A stretch of DNA of 64,000 bases, taken from NCBI RefSeq assembly GCF_040215725.1, contig NZ_CP157967.1, positions 3,256,501 to 3,320,500 on the forward strand. Direction: 5' to 3'. Below the pieces are notes generated by a model. It ran no database searches, was not told the origin of the DNA, and saw only the letters and a program-made list of their open reading frames with translations. Source of the DNA: Rhizobium sp. ZPR4. GTDB taxonomy: Bacteria > Pseudomonadota > Alphaproteobacteria > Rhizobiales > Rhizobiaceae. The position numbers and the translations under genes were made by a program. This document shows positions 1 to 9,882 of this stretch, piece after piece (the first letter of the stretch is position 1; the number at the start of each line of letters is the position of its first letter).

Positions 1-161
1 ATGCCTACTGGATCGACGGCGTCGTCATGCCCGTCGCCTGGAAGCGCAAATACGGCGAGGGCCGCGTCTTCTATTCCTCGCTCGGTCACCAGGCCAAGGA
101 ATTCGACGTGCCGCAGATGAAGACCATCTTCCGCCGCGGCGCCAACTGGGCGGCGCGCTAA
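1..161 (+). CDS. ThuA-like domain protein, C-terminal fragment (5' end outside window)
   Basis: The open frame enters the window at base 3 and stops at 159-161 (TAA), giving 52 C-terminal residues. The segment [12 protein letters not shown] followed by a short helix ending in NWAAR is typical of the C-terminus of ThuA-like (trehalose utilisation) proteins, a glutamine-amidotransferase-like fold found in rhizobial sugar catabolic loci. The start and most of the protein lie upstream of the window, so neither the substrate nor the operon can be judged. A strong intrinsic terminator follows 24 bases after the stop, so this is the last gene of its transcript. The family call rests on this short motif and is moderately sure. 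Confidence 0.6.
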   Translation, partial: AYWIDGVVMPVAWKRKYGEGRVFYSSLGHQAKEFDVPQMKTIFRRGANWAAR

Positions 162-184
162 GCCCCCGCGCATTTCGAAAATTG

Positions 185-215
185 CCGCCCCTCATGATGC
201 TTGAGGGGCGGTTTT
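185..215 (+). terminator. Rho-independent terminator after the ThuA-like gene
   Basis: A perfect 10-bp stem (185-194 with 202-211, CCGCCCCTCA/TGAGGGGCGG) with a 7-base loop is followed by TTTT at 212-215. It closes the transcript of the partial upstream gene. Confidence 0.85.
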
Positions 216-580
216 GCGTCGGCCATCCCGATGATGGCGCAATCGCACGCACGGCGGATTTCATCGTTTCGAGCAAATGATGAGCAGGCGGGACAGGCGG
301 CCGTGAACGGAGCTTGGGCAAGCACTCCATCCCGCATCCCGCAGCCAACCATCGATCGCCCTCATTTCACCTTGACGTTGCAGATCCTGCCTCGCATTCC
401 GTGCCAGGCTTCACTCCTCATTTTGATCGCACGACTGTCAGCACGAGCGATCAGGCTCCGTTCGGCCACAATGCGCCTGGACGCATCGAAAGGTGCATCA
501 GCCTCCATTTGCAATTCCGATCAATTGCTTACCAGATTGATAATAAATCGCTAAAACACGCCTGAGACGAGATTTATGAA

Positions 581-660
581 GCGAAACTGAAACGCGATCA
601 GTTTTCGTTTGACATTCCTTTATCTTCATTTATCGTCATTCTTGTTTCGGTTTTCGCGTG
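581..660 (+). promoter_or_regulatory. Putative glp promoter/operator region (repeated GAAAC / TTTCG motifs)
   Basis: The stretch 216-930 has no convincing full-length gene. Inside it, 581-658 is AT-rich and contains GAAACTGAAAC (583-593) facing GTTTTCGTTT (601-610), and then GTTTCGGTTTTCG (644-656). Such repeated TTTCG-type half sites resemble DeoR/GlpR-family operators, and glycerol operons in rhizobia are controlled by a GlpR. The regulator itself is not in the window. The assignment is by pattern and context only. Confidence 0.35.
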
Positions 661-692
661 AGGGATGCAAATCGAAACAAGGGGAGGGATTA

Positions 693-833
693 TTGTCCAA
701 AAATCAGATCGATACGGAAAACGGCGTGGTTGGCGGTATCGGCCGCATGGCCACTGACGTCGCCTGGCGCAATCCTTGCCGGCGCGACGGTTCCGCGGGC
801 AGATCGGCACAATCCACTTCCGAACAATCATAA
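693..833 (+). other. Possible short leader ORF or remnant of a lost gene upstream of glpS
   Basis: A TTG codon at 693 is preceded by a strong Shine-Dalgarno-like run GGGGAGGG (681-688) and opens a 46-codon frame that stops at 833. The translation (LSKNQIDTENGVV...) is not recognised. The good ribosome site on such a short frame between the predicted promoter and glpS could mean a leader peptide, or the 5' scar of a deleted gene, since glpR or glpD often sits here in related operons. A longer in-frame extension of glpS back to 658 also covers this DNA but lacks family similarity. Low confidence. Confidence 0.25.
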
Positions 834-930
834 TCTCAGCAGCAGGCACCGTCCGGCAACGACAGGACGGATCGGTCTCTTCGCAATCCTCGCGGCAGCA
901 TTGATATGCGGCGCATGGAAGGAATCTATC

Positions 931-2013
931 GTGCTTGAACTCAGGGGCGTATCGAAGTCTGTCGGCGGCGAAACGCATATCGCGGAAACAAATCTGACGC
1001 TGCAGCGCGGCACGCTGAACGTACTGCTGGGACCGACGCTTTCGGGCAAGACGTCGCTGATGCGGCTGATGGCTGGCCTCGACAAGCCGACCACGGGCAC
1101 GATCCATGTCGACGGCGCCGATGTCACGGGACAGCCGGTGCAGCGCCGCAACGTCGCCATGGTCTACCAGCAATTCATCAACTACCCCGCCATGACCGTC
1201 TACGACAACATCGCCTCGCCGATGCGATTGAGTGGCAAAAGTGCCGCTATCATCGACCAGGAAGTGAAGAAGGCAGCCGATCTTCTGCGGCTTGGCCCCT
1301 TCCTCGATCGCCTGCCCTTGAGCCTTTCCGGTGGCCAGCAGCAGCGCACGGCGCTCGCCCGCGCCATCGTGAAAAACGCCGGGCTGGTGCTGCTCGACGA
1401 GCCTCTCGCCAATCTCGATTACAAGCTGCGTGAGGAGCTTCGCGCCGAACTGCCGAAGATCTTCGCCGAATCCGGCGCGATCTTCGTCTATGCCACCACC
1501 GAACCGTCCGAAGCGCTGCTCCTCGGCGGCAATACCGCGACATTGTCGGAAGGCCGCATCACGCAATTCGGACCGACGATCGATGTCTTCCGCAATCCCC
1601 GCGATCTGATTACCGCCACGACCTTTGCCGATCCGCCGCTGAACACGATCACGCTTGACAAGCGCGGCCGGGAATTTGTGCTCGACAGCAACATCCACCT
1701 GCCGGTACCGAGAGGTTTGGAAGAGCGGCCGGATGGCCGTTACACGATCGCCTTCCAGCCGCATCATCTGGCGCTTGCGCCGCAGACGCCGGAAGCCGTC
1801 GCCGCCCCGGCAAGGGTCATGGTGACCGAGATCACCGGCTCGGAGAGCTTCATCCATATCGATTTTGCCGGCCGGCGCTGGGTCATGCTGACTCAAGGGG
1901 TGCAGGACATCGATGTCGACGACGCGATCGATGTCTATATCGACCCGCGCCACATCATGGTCTTCGACACCGATGGCGCTGCCGTCACTCCCGCCCTGCA
2001 ACAAGCCGCCTGA
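931..2013 (+). CDS. glpS: Glycerol-type ABC transporter ATP-binding protein GlpS
   Basis: This is an ABC ATPase of about 360 residues that would power an inner-membrane importer of glycerol or a similar polyol. Visible motifs are Walker A GPTLSGKT (34-41), Q-loop YQQF, the canonical signature LSGGQ (132-136) and Walker B LVLLDEP (152-158), followed by a C-terminal TOBE-like regulatory domain. The H-loop histidine is missing: the usual THD reads TTE with Thr190. The GTG at 931 is chosen because AAGGAA precedes it and LELRGVSK is the normal family N-terminus; the open frame runs back to 658 with no family similarity. It is the first gene of a tightly packed operon with a second ATPase, two permeases, a DUF2160 membrane protein and a binding protein, the set described as glpSTPQUV in Rhizobium leguminosarum. 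Confidence 0.85.
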   Translation: MLELRGVSKSVGGETHIAETNLTLQRGTLNVLLGPTLSGKTSLMRLMAGLDKPTTGTIHVDGADVTGQPVQRRNVAMVYQQFINYPAMTVYDNIASPMRLSGKSAAIIDQEVKKAADLLRLGPFLDRLPLSLSGGQQQRTALARAIVKNAGLVLLDEPLANLDYKLREELRAELPKIFAESGAIFVYATTEPSEALLLGGNTATLSEGRITQFGPTIDVFRNPRDLITATTFADPPLNTITLDKRGREFVLDSNIHLPVPRGLEERPDGRYTIAFQPHHLALAPQTPEAVAAPARVMVTEITGSESFIHIDFAGRRWVMLTQGVQDIDVDDAIDVYIDPRHIMVFDTDGAAVTPALQQAA

Positions 2014-2022
2014 GGAGAGACC

Positions 2023-3093
2023 ATGGCCCGCATCGATCTTGACCACATCCGGCACGCCTACAACGATCACCCGAAATCCGATGCCGATTACGCGCTGAAA
2101 GAAGTCAATCACAGCTGGGAAGACGGCAGCGCCTATGCGCTGCTCGGCCCCTCGGGCTGCGGCAAGACCACGCTTCTCAACATCGTCTCCGGCCTGGTGC
2201 AGGCTTCCGAAGGGCGCATCCTGTTCGACGGCAAGGACGTGACCCGTCTTTCGACCCAGGAGCGCAACATCGCCCAGGTTTTTCAGTTCCCGGTCGTCTA
2301 CGACACGATGACCGTCTACGACAATCTCGCCTTCCCGCTGCGCAACCGGCATGTTCCGGAGGCTGAGGTCAAACGCAAGGTCGATGAGATTATCGAGATG
2401 ATCGGCCTTTCCGACAGCGCGCACCGCAAGGCCCGCGGGCTGACCGCCGATGCCAAGCAGAAGATCTCGCTCGGCCGCGGCCTCGTGCGCTCGGATGTCA
2501 ATGCCATCCTCTTCGACGAACCGCTGACCGTCATCGACCCGCATATGAAGTGGGTGCTGCGCTCGCAGCTGAAGCAGCTGCATCGCCGCTTCGGCTTCAC
2601 CATGGTCTATGTCACCCACGACCAGACGGAGGCGCTGACCTTCGCCGACAAGGTGGTGGTCATGTACAATGGCGAAGTGGTGCAGATCGGCACGCCGAAC
2701 GATCTGTTCGAGCGCCCGCGCCACACCTTCGTCGGCTATTTCATCGGCTCGCCTGGCATGAATGTCATGCCCGTCGAAATCGAAGGCAACAATGCGCGCC
2801 TCGGCAACCGCACGATTACGCTGCCCGGCGCGCCGCTTGAAAAACGCAGTGGCCGTTCCGAACTCGGCATCCGCCCGGAATTCGTCCGCATCGGCCGCGA
2901 GGGCATGCCCGCCACCGTCACCAAGGTCGAGGACCTCGGCCGCCGCAAGGTGGTGCGCGCGAAGCTCGACGGCCAGGACATCGTCGCCGTCATCGGCGAG
3001 GACCAGACGGTGCCGGCCGAGCCGCACATCGCCTTCGATACCGCCGGCATCAATATCTACGCCGACTCCTGGCGCATCGAGATGGGAGCCTGA
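2023..3093 (+). CDS. glpT: Glycerol-type ABC transporter ATP-binding protein GlpT
   Basis: This is the second ATPase of the glycerol-type importer, 356 residues. Walker A is GPSGCGKT (42-49), the Q-loop is VFQF, Walker B is AILFDEP and the H-loop YVTHD has His199. The ABC signature, normally LSGGQ, is replaced by LTADA (140-144), and the D-loop reads TVID. With GlpS, which has a good signature but no H-loop His, the pair would form one canonical and one degenerate ATP site. The start ATG lies nine bases after the glpS stop behind GAGGAGA. A C-terminal MalK-like regulatory domain follows the nucleotide-binding domain. This is a different protein from the E. coli glycerol-3-phosphate antiporter that is also called GlpT. 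Confidence 0.85.
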   Translation: MARIDLDHIRHAYNDHPKSDADYALKEVNHSWEDGSAYALLGPSGCGKTTLLNIVSGLVQASEGRILFDGKDVTRLSTQERNIAQVFQFPVVYDTMTVYDNLAFPLRNRHVPEAEVKRKVDEIIEMIGLSDSAHRKARGLTADAKQKISLGRGLVRSDVNAILFDEPLTVIDPHMKWVLRSQLKQLHRRFGFTMVYVTHDQTEALTFADKVVVMYNGEVVQIGTPNDLFERPRHTFVGYFIGSPGMNVMPVEIEGNNARLGNRTITLPGAPLEKRSGRSELGIRPEFVRIGREGMPATVTKVEDLGRRKVVRAKLDGQDIVAVIGEDQTVPAEPHIAFDTAGINIYADSWRIEMGA

Positions 3094-3095
3094 CG

Positions 3096-4888
<1,793 letters not shown>

Positions 4889-4900
4889 AGGAAAACCGCC

Positions 4901-5188
4901 ATGAATACTGACTTTTCCTGGATGGCTTGGACACTGCCGACGGCGCTGTTTTTCGCGACGATCTTCATGCTTTTGATCGGCATGGCGGTCTGGGAATATG
5001 TTTCGCCGGGCGGTAATCCGCGCCTCGGCATCCTGCGCTTCGAAACGACGCGCGGCGACCGGCTGTTCATCTCGCTGCTCGGCGCCGCCTTCATTCATCT
5101 CGCTTGGCTGGGCCTGGGAGGCCCCAGCCTGTGGTGGGCTCTTGCTCTTTCCGTGGTCTACGCCATCGGCGTCTTCCGTCTGGTCTGA
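4901..5188 (+). CDS. glpU: DUF2160 small membrane protein of the glycerol transporter (GlpU)
   Basis: This 95-residue protein has about three hydrophobic helices, near 10-30, 53-70 and 74-92. It matches the DUF2160 family, which is known mainly from glycerol-type ABC operons and is the feature that distinguishes this operon from other sugar importers. Its biochemical role is not established to my knowledge; a structural subunit of the permease complex is an inference. The start ATG follows AAAGGAAAAC. A 70-base gap with a fresh ribosome-binding site separates it from the binding-protein gene. Confidence 0.75.
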   Translation: MNTDFSWMAWTLPTALFFATIFMLLIGMAVWEYVSPGGNPRLGILRFETTRGDRLFISLLGAAFIHLAWLGLGGPSLWWALALSVVYAIGVFRLV

Positions 5189-5258
5189 AGCAAACCGATA
5201 TGGCGGCCGGGAGGTCTGGCCGCCCTGACATGCATTCGCAACCTGTAGGGAGGAATAT

Positions 5259-6989
5259 ATGCGAAGACATCTCTTGACGACGACGGCTGTCGCGCTGCTG
5301 GCCCTGGCCGGCACGGCCCATGCCGGAATGGATGAGGCCAAGGCATTCCTGGACAAGGAGGTCGGCGATCTCTCGACGCTCTCGCGCGCCGACCAGGAAA
5401 AGGAAATGCAATGGTTCGTCGATGCGGCCAAGCCTTTCAAGGGCATGGAAATCAAGGTCGTTTCGGAAACGCTGACGACGCACCAGTATGAATCGCAGGT
5501 TCTCGCACCGGCCTTTACCGCCATCACAGGCATCAAGGTCACCCACGACGTCATCCAGGAAGGCGACGTCGTTGAAAAGATCCAGACGCAGATGCAGACC
5601 GGCCAGAACCTTTATGACGGTTGGGTCAACGATTCCGACCTGATCGGCACGCACTGGCGCTACAAGCAGGTGCGTAACCTGACGGATTGGATGGCCGACG
5701 AGGGCAAGGACGTCACCAACCCCAATCTCGATCTCGCCGATTTCATCGGCAGCAGCTTCACCACCGCTCCCGACAAGAAGCTCTACCAGCTGCCTGACCA
5801 GCAGTTCGCAAACCTTTACTGGTTCCGCTACGACTGGTTCAACGACCCGAAGAACAAGGCTGATTTCAAGGCGAAATACGGCTACGAGCTCGGCGTCCCG
5901 GTCAACTGGTCGGCCTATGAGGATATCGCCCAGTTCTTCACCGGTCGCGACGTCGACGGCAAGAAGGTCTTCGGCCATATGGACTACGGCAAGAAGGACC
6001 CGTCGCTCGGCTGGCGCTTCACCGACGCCTGGCTCTCGATGGCCGGCAACGGCGACAAGGGCCTGCCGAACGGCCTTCCGGTCGACGAATGGGGCATCAA
6101 GGTCGATGCCAATTCCCGCCCTGTCGGCTCCTGCGTTGCGCGCGGCGGCGACACCAACGGACCGGCCGCCGTCTACTCGATCCAGAAATATCTCGACTGG
6201 CTGAAGGCCTACGCTCCGGCAGAAGCACAGGGCATGACCTTCTCCGAATCCGGCCCCGTTCCGGCGCAGGGCAATGTCGCCCAGCAGATATTCTGGTACA
6301 CGGCCTTCACCGCCGACATGGTCAAGCCCGGCCTGCCGGTCATGAACTCCGACGGCACGCCGAAGTGGCGCATGGCGCCCTCGCCGCATGGCGTCTACTG
6401 GAAGGACGGCATGAAGCTCGGCTATCAGGACGTTGGCTCCTGGACGCTGATGAAATCGACCCCGGTCGACCGCGCCAAGGCCGCATGGCTTTATGCGCAG
6501 TTCGTCACCTCGAAGACGGTGGACGTGAAGAAGAGCCATGTCGGCCTCACCTTCATCCGCGAATCCACCATCCGCGACAAGAGCTTCACCAAGCGCGCTC
6601 CGGAACTCGGCGGCCTGATCGAGTTCTATCGCTCGCCGGCCCGCGTACAGTGGTCGCCGACCGGCACGAACGTTCCTGACTATCCGAAGCTCGCACAGCT
6701 CTGGTGGCAGGCGATCGGCGACGCCGCATCGGGTGCCAAGGATGCTCAAGGAGCCATGGACGCGCTTTGCGCCGATCAGGAACGCGTCATGCAGCGCCTG
6801 GAACGCGCAGGCGTTCAGGGCGACATCGGGCCGAAGCTCGCTGAGGAGCACGATCTTGCCTACTGGAACGCCGATGCCGTCAAGAACGGTCATCTCGCTC
6901 CGCAGCTGAAGGTCGCCGACGAAAAGGAAAAGCCCGTCACCATCAACTATGACGAGCTGGTCAAGAGCTGGGCCGACGCCAAGCAATAA
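5259..6989 (+). CDS. glpV: Extracellular solute-binding protein of the glycerol transporter (GlpV)
   Basis: This 576-residue periplasmic binding protein delivers the substrate to the permease pair. A Sec signal peptide is clear: MRRHLLTTTAVALLALAGTAHA, with predicted cleavage after AHA. It is longer than usual sugar-binding proteins (about 430 residues), as is characteristic of this glycerol-type family. The ATG at 5259 is preceded by AGGGAGGA, the best ribosome-binding site in the operon, in keeping with the excess of binding protein these systems need. It is the last gene; a strong terminator lies 28 bases after the stop. No glpK, glpD or glpR is present in the window, so the metabolic genes must be elsewhere. 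Confidence 0.85.
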   Translation: MRRHLLTTTAVALLALAGTAHAGMDEAKAFLDKEVGDLSTLSRADQEKEMQWFVDAAKPFKGMEIKVVSETLTTHQYESQVLAPAFTAITGIKVTHDVIQEGDVVEKIQTQMQTGQNLYDGWVNDSDLIGTHWRYKQVRNLTDWMADEGKDVTNPNLDLADFIGSSFTTAPDKKLYQLPDQQFANLYWFRYDWFNDPKNKADFKAKYGYELGVPVNWSAYEDIAQFFTGRDVDGKKVFGHMDYGKKDPSLGWRFTDAWLSMAGNGDKGLPNGLPVDEWGIKVDANSRPVGSCVARGGDTNGPAAVYSIQKYLDWLKAYAPAEAQGMTFSESGPVPAQGNVAQQIFWYTAFTADMVKPGLPVMNSDGTPKWRMAPSPHGVYWKDGMKLGYQDVGSWTLMKSTPVDRAKAAWLYAQFVTSKTVDVKKSHVGLTFIRESTIRDKSFTKRAPELGGLIEFYRSPARVQWSPTGTNVPDYPKLAQLWWQAIGDAASGAKDAQGAMDALCADQERVMQRLERAGVQGDIGPKLAEEHDLAYWNADAVKNGHLAPQLKVADEKEKPVTINYDELVKSWADAKQ

Positions 6990-7016
6990 GCACCCCGTAT
7001 ACGGAGATGCGGCAGC

Positions 7017-7047
7017 GCCGGGGCCTGAAAAGGCCCCGGCTTTTTTT
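7017..7047 (+). terminator. Rho-independent terminator of the glp operon
   Basis: A 9-bp GC stem (7017-7025 GCCGGGGCC with 7032-7040 GGCCCCGGC) and a 6-base loop are followed by seven T at 7041-7047. Confidence 0.95.
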
Positions 7048-7073
7048 ACGCCAAGGCACGCATGCCCGAACCC

Positions 7074-7177
7074 AGAGCAATTCCAGGAAAAGTCCGCAGC
7101 GGTTTTCCGTCGGGAATTGCGTAAAAGCAAGGAGCATAGAGCGGTTTAGAGATTCCTCGAAAAACTGAACCGCCCTA
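7074..7177. repeat. RIME-like intergenic mosaic repeat, copy A
   Basis: About 104 bases beginning AGAGCAATTCCAGGAAAAG and containing two palindromic modules: AATTCC...GGAATT, and GAGCGGTTT...AACTGAACCGC. The same modules recur at 14682-14784 and, with a divergent second half, at 60693-60784. This matches the Rhizobium-specific intergenic mosaic element family in size, position between genes and sequence style. It lies just after the glp terminator. Confidence 0.8.
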
Positions 7178-7318
7178 AAAGCCGGAAGAAGCGCCGCCGC
7201 CCCCTGTCACAGACTTGACACACTTCATCGACGCACGAACTATCCTTACCCGGATCATGAAATTCCGACGCTGGTGATTTCGGATGTCCATGGCAGATTT
7301 CAACAAAGGGAGAACAGC

Positions 7319-8176
7319 ATGAGAAGCGGATATTGTGGGCGGTGGGCGCTCTTTACAGCTATTGGTCTTGCCGCCTTGCCGGCCTTTGCCGCCGATCTGC
7401 CGGAGGCCATGCCCGACGACAATCTCAACGCTGTTCTCTGGGACCAGACTTCGGTCGAGGCGCAGGCCAACGCGCTCGGTGCCTACGCACTCGGCCACAT
7501 CAGGCTTGACGAAGCATTGGCTGACAAGACCTGGACTGCCGCCCCTGTCGAGCAGATCGGCAATTTCCAAGATTTTCCGCCCGCCATCATCCTCGATGTC
7601 GACGATACCATCCTCAACACCTCGCCCTATCAGGCGCGTAACATCACGACGGGTACGAGCTTCAAGCCGGAAACCTGGACGCAATATGTGAATGCGCAGC
7701 AGGACAAGCCGATTCCCGGTGCGGTAGAATTTACCCAATATGCAGCGTCAAAAGGCGTGAAGGTCTTCTATGTCACCAACCGCACGGTCGACGAGGAGAA
7801 GCCGACCGTCGAGGAATTGAAGCGGTTCGGCTTTCCGATGGGCGACAATGTCGACACCTTCCTCAGCGCGAAGGAGCAGCCCGACTGGGGTTCCGCCAAG
7901 GGCACGCGCCGCGCCTTCATCGCCAAGAACTATCGCATTCTCCTGATGTTTGGCGATAATTTCGGCGACTTCACCGACGACTACAAGGGTACGGTCGAAG
8001 AGCGGCAGAAGGTGTTCGAAGCCAACAAAGCGCATTTCGGCCACGACTGGATCGCCATCGCCAACCCGACCTATGGCTCATTCGAAAGCGCACCCTACAA
8101 GGGCGATTACAAGCTGCCGCCGGAAGAACAGCGCCGGATGAAGCAGAATGCGCTGACGCCCTGGGATGGGAAGTAG
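7319..8176 (+). CDS. Periplasmic HAD-family acid phosphatase (class C / 5'-nucleotidase e(P4)-like)
   Basis: A 285-residue exported phosphatase. The HAD catalytic motif I is DVDDT (nucleophile and acid/base Asp), motif II is within VFYVTNR, and the acidic motif is FGDNFGDFTDDY. An N-terminal signal peptide of about 24 residues ends in PAFA-A. Unlike e(P4) there is no lipobox, so a soluble periplasmic form is likely. The ATG at 7319 is preceded by AAAGGGAG; the frame runs back to 7274 without a good ribosome site. It probably releases phosphate from nucleotides or other phosphomonoesters. It is monocistronic, followed by a palindromic repeat and a convergent gene. Confidence 0.8.
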   Translation: MRSGYCGRWALFTAIGLAALPAFAADLPEAMPDDNLNAVLWDQTSVEAQANALGAYALGHIRLDEALADKTWTAAPVEQIGNFQDFPPAIILDVDDTILNTSPYQARNITTGTSFKPETWTQYVNAQQDKPIPGAVEFTQYAASKGVKVFYVTNRTVDEEKPTVEELKRFGFPMGDNVDTFLSAKEQPDWGSAKGTRRAFIAKNYRILLMFGDNFGDFTDDYKGTVEERQKVFEANKAHFGHDWIAIANPTYGSFESAPYKGDYKLPPEEQRRMKQNALTPWDGK

Positions 8177-8230
8177 GCTCTTTCGAAGGTGATTGTCAGG
8201 CGAGTTCAAGTCTGCGGGATCTTTGCGCCT

Positions 8231-8370
8231 GGCCCCTCATCCTAGCCTTCTCCCCGCAAGCGGGGAGAAGGGACGATCGAGAAGTCGCCGATCTTCAAGA
8301 AAACTGAAGCTAAATCAGGCACGATAACCCCCTCTCCCCGCTTGCGGGGAGAGGGTTGGGGTGAGGGGTC
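8231..8370. repeat. Palindromic intergenic repeat with two nested hairpins
   Basis: Between the two convergent genes lies a large imperfect palindrome. The left half holds CCTTCTCCCCGC-AA-GCGGGGAGAAGG (8246-8271) and the right half CCTCTCCCCGCTTGCGGGGAGAGG (8331-8354). These are flanked by GGCCCCTCATCC and GGGGTGAGGGGTC. A shortened relative is at 17590-17663, sharing GTGATTGTCAGGC and GTGGCCCCTCA. No separate terminator is seen for either convergent gene, so these hairpins may also stop transcription in both directions. Confidence 0.75.
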
Positions 8371-8435
8371 AGGCACAGAATCAAGGCAAAGCCAAACCAG
8401 CCTGACCGTCATCCACCCGCATAGCCAACTATCAA

Positions 8436-9731
8436 TCAGCTTTTCCGCTTCAACTTCGTCGCACCTTCCTCCACCAGCCGCTTCGCCGCCTCGGCGACCG
8501 TGATCTTGCCGAAGGCGAGCTGGTCGGCGACCGGGCGGGCGACGTTCACGTCGAATTCCTGAGAGCCGAGCGGCGCCGGCACGGGATAGGTGCCGACCTG
8601 ATCCTTCAACAGCTCGATATAGTGCACGGTCTGCTGCTCCACCGGATTGAGCGTCGGCAGGATGGCGGCGCGCACGGCGGGTGACATCGGCACGCCGCGC
8701 TCGACGCCGAGGATCTTGCCCGCATCGACATCGTTGACGAAGAAATTGATGAACTTCGCCGCCGCTTCACCGTTCTTGCTGGTGGCGCCGACGCTCCAGA
8801 TCAGCGCCGGGCGATAGTAGTGGCCGGAGGGGCCGTCCTTCTTCTCGCGCGGCAGCATCGTGACCGCGAGCTTGCTCTTGACCACGAGCTGATAGCCGAC
8901 GAGCTGGTTGGAATAGGCCATGCCGATGGCCGATTTTCCAAGCGCCAGGCAGTTGCTCTCGATGACGTTCTGGTCGAGCGTCTGGACATCGGCGGAAACC
9001 GTACCGCCGCGTTTGCGCAGCTCTTCCCAGTAGTTATACCATTCCTTGGCGTCATCGACGCCAAAGCCAAGCCCGCCCTCCTCGGTGAAGAGGCTCTTGC
9101 CGCGCTGGCGCAGCCAGACGTCGAGCACATAATTGTAGCGGGCGCCGTACGGACCGCCCCAATAGCCGCGCTTGCCGGCAGCCTTGGTCATTTCCACCGC
9201 GAGATCGGCATATTCGGCCCATGTCGTCGTCGGACCGGGCGGTGTCAGGCCGGTCTTCTTGAACATGTCCTCGTCATAGAACATCGCGAAGGAATTCAGC
9301 CCGAGGCCGACGCCATAAAGCTTGTTGTCGACCGTGGTCAGCTTCAGCACATCCTTGCCGAAGCTGTCGATATTCAGCGTCGAGGGAACGAACTGGTCGA
9401 GCGGCATGCAGGCGCCGCGCTTGGAATAATCGGAGATCGTGCTCGGCTCGAGCTGGAAGACATCGGCGATGTTCTGGCTGGCCATGCCGGTCGCAAGCTT
9501 GGCCCAGTAGCCGTCCCCGCTGATGCTCTCACCGATGACAGACAGATCAGGGTTCTTACTGTGGAACAGTTCGGCCACCGCAACCGTGCGCTTGCCGCGA
9601 TCGGGCGAGCCCCACCACATTGCCCGGAGCTGGGTCGCATCGGCAAAGGCGGGCATTGCCCCTCCTCCGAACACAAGACCCGCAGCGGCTCCGGCGGTTC
9701 CGATCATGAACGAACGACGATTCATGCGCAT
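8436..9731 (-). CDS. Sugar ABC transporter substrate-binding protein (orphan, no adjacent permease)
   Basis: A 431-residue family-1 periplasmic solute-binding protein. The N-terminus has a twin-arginine-like signal (NRRSFMIG, then a hydrophobic stretch ending near AFA). The ATG at 9731 follows AAGGAGGAAT. It aligns end to end by eye with the binding protein at 18796-20082: both share the WWGS segment, NPD, GES, YW.(R/K)LAT, WLRQRGK, DVQ.LDQ and ERGVP.SP. No permease or ATPase gene adjoins it. It may therefore share the permease of the 18.8-25.2 kb importer, or use a distant one. It is divergent from a LacI regulator, and the 151-base gap contains a candidate operator. Confidence 0.85.
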   Translation of the reverse strand: MRMNRRSFMIGTAGAAAGLVFGGGAMPAFADATQLRAMWWGSPDRGKRTVAVAELFHSKNPDLSVIGESISGDGYWAKLATGMASQNIADVFQLEPSTISDYSKRGACMPLDQFVPSTLNIDSFGKDVLKLTTVDNKLYGVGLGLNSFAMFYDEDMFKKTGLTPPGPTTTWAEYADLAVEMTKAAGKRGYWGGPYGARYNYVLDVWLRQRGKSLFTEEGGLGFGVDDAKEWYNYWEELRKRGGTVSADVQTLDQNVIESNCLALGKSAIGMAYSNQLVGYQLVVKSKLAVTMLPREKKDGPSGHYYRPALIWSVGATSKNGEAAAKFINFFVNDVDAGKILGVERGVPMSPAVRAAILPTLNPVEQQTVHYIELLKDQVGTYPVPAPLGSQEFDVNVARPVADQLAFGKITVAEAAKRLVEEGATKLKRKS

Positions 9732-9847
9732 GAGATTCCTCCTTCTCTTGCGTTGTCATCCGCGGCGATCTCCCCGACGCCTTCAGCGGACAAGTCGGCG
9801 CGACGATATGCAACTTCACAGCATTGTGCAATAAAAAATCTTTCTAT

Positions 9848-9870
9848 TGCAAATTTGCATAATTTTGCAT
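9848..9870. promoter_or_regulatory. Candidate LacI-family operator between the binding protein and lacI genes
   Basis: TGCAAATTTGCA at 9848-9859 is a perfect 12-bp palindrome, and an overlapping GCATAATTTTGCAT follows to 9870. A related half site TTGTGCAA lies to the left near 9822-9830. The position, just before the regulator start and in the divergent promoter region, fits autoregulation plus control of the binding-protein gene. Inferred from pattern only. Confidence 0.5.
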
Positions 9871-9882
9871 ACCGTTTGCGAT

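Noticed and set aside
658..930. N-terminal extension of glpS
   Set aside because: The 91 extra residues have no similarity to ABC ATPases, and the family N-terminus starts at the GTG at 931 behind AAGGAA.
598..3027. An 809-codon open frame on the minus strand
   Set aside because: It is antisense to the clear glpS and glpT genes; its composition (Arg/His/Asp-rich with no domain) is that of a shadow frame in GC-rich DNA.
5091..7130. Long minus-strand frame opposite the glycerol binding protein gene
   Set aside because: The plus-strand frame has a signal peptide, ribosome site and family similarity; the minus frame has none.
8231..8370. The paired hairpins as a CRISPR-like array
   Set aside because: There are only two unequal hairpins with no regular spacing or unique spacers, and no cas genes are present.
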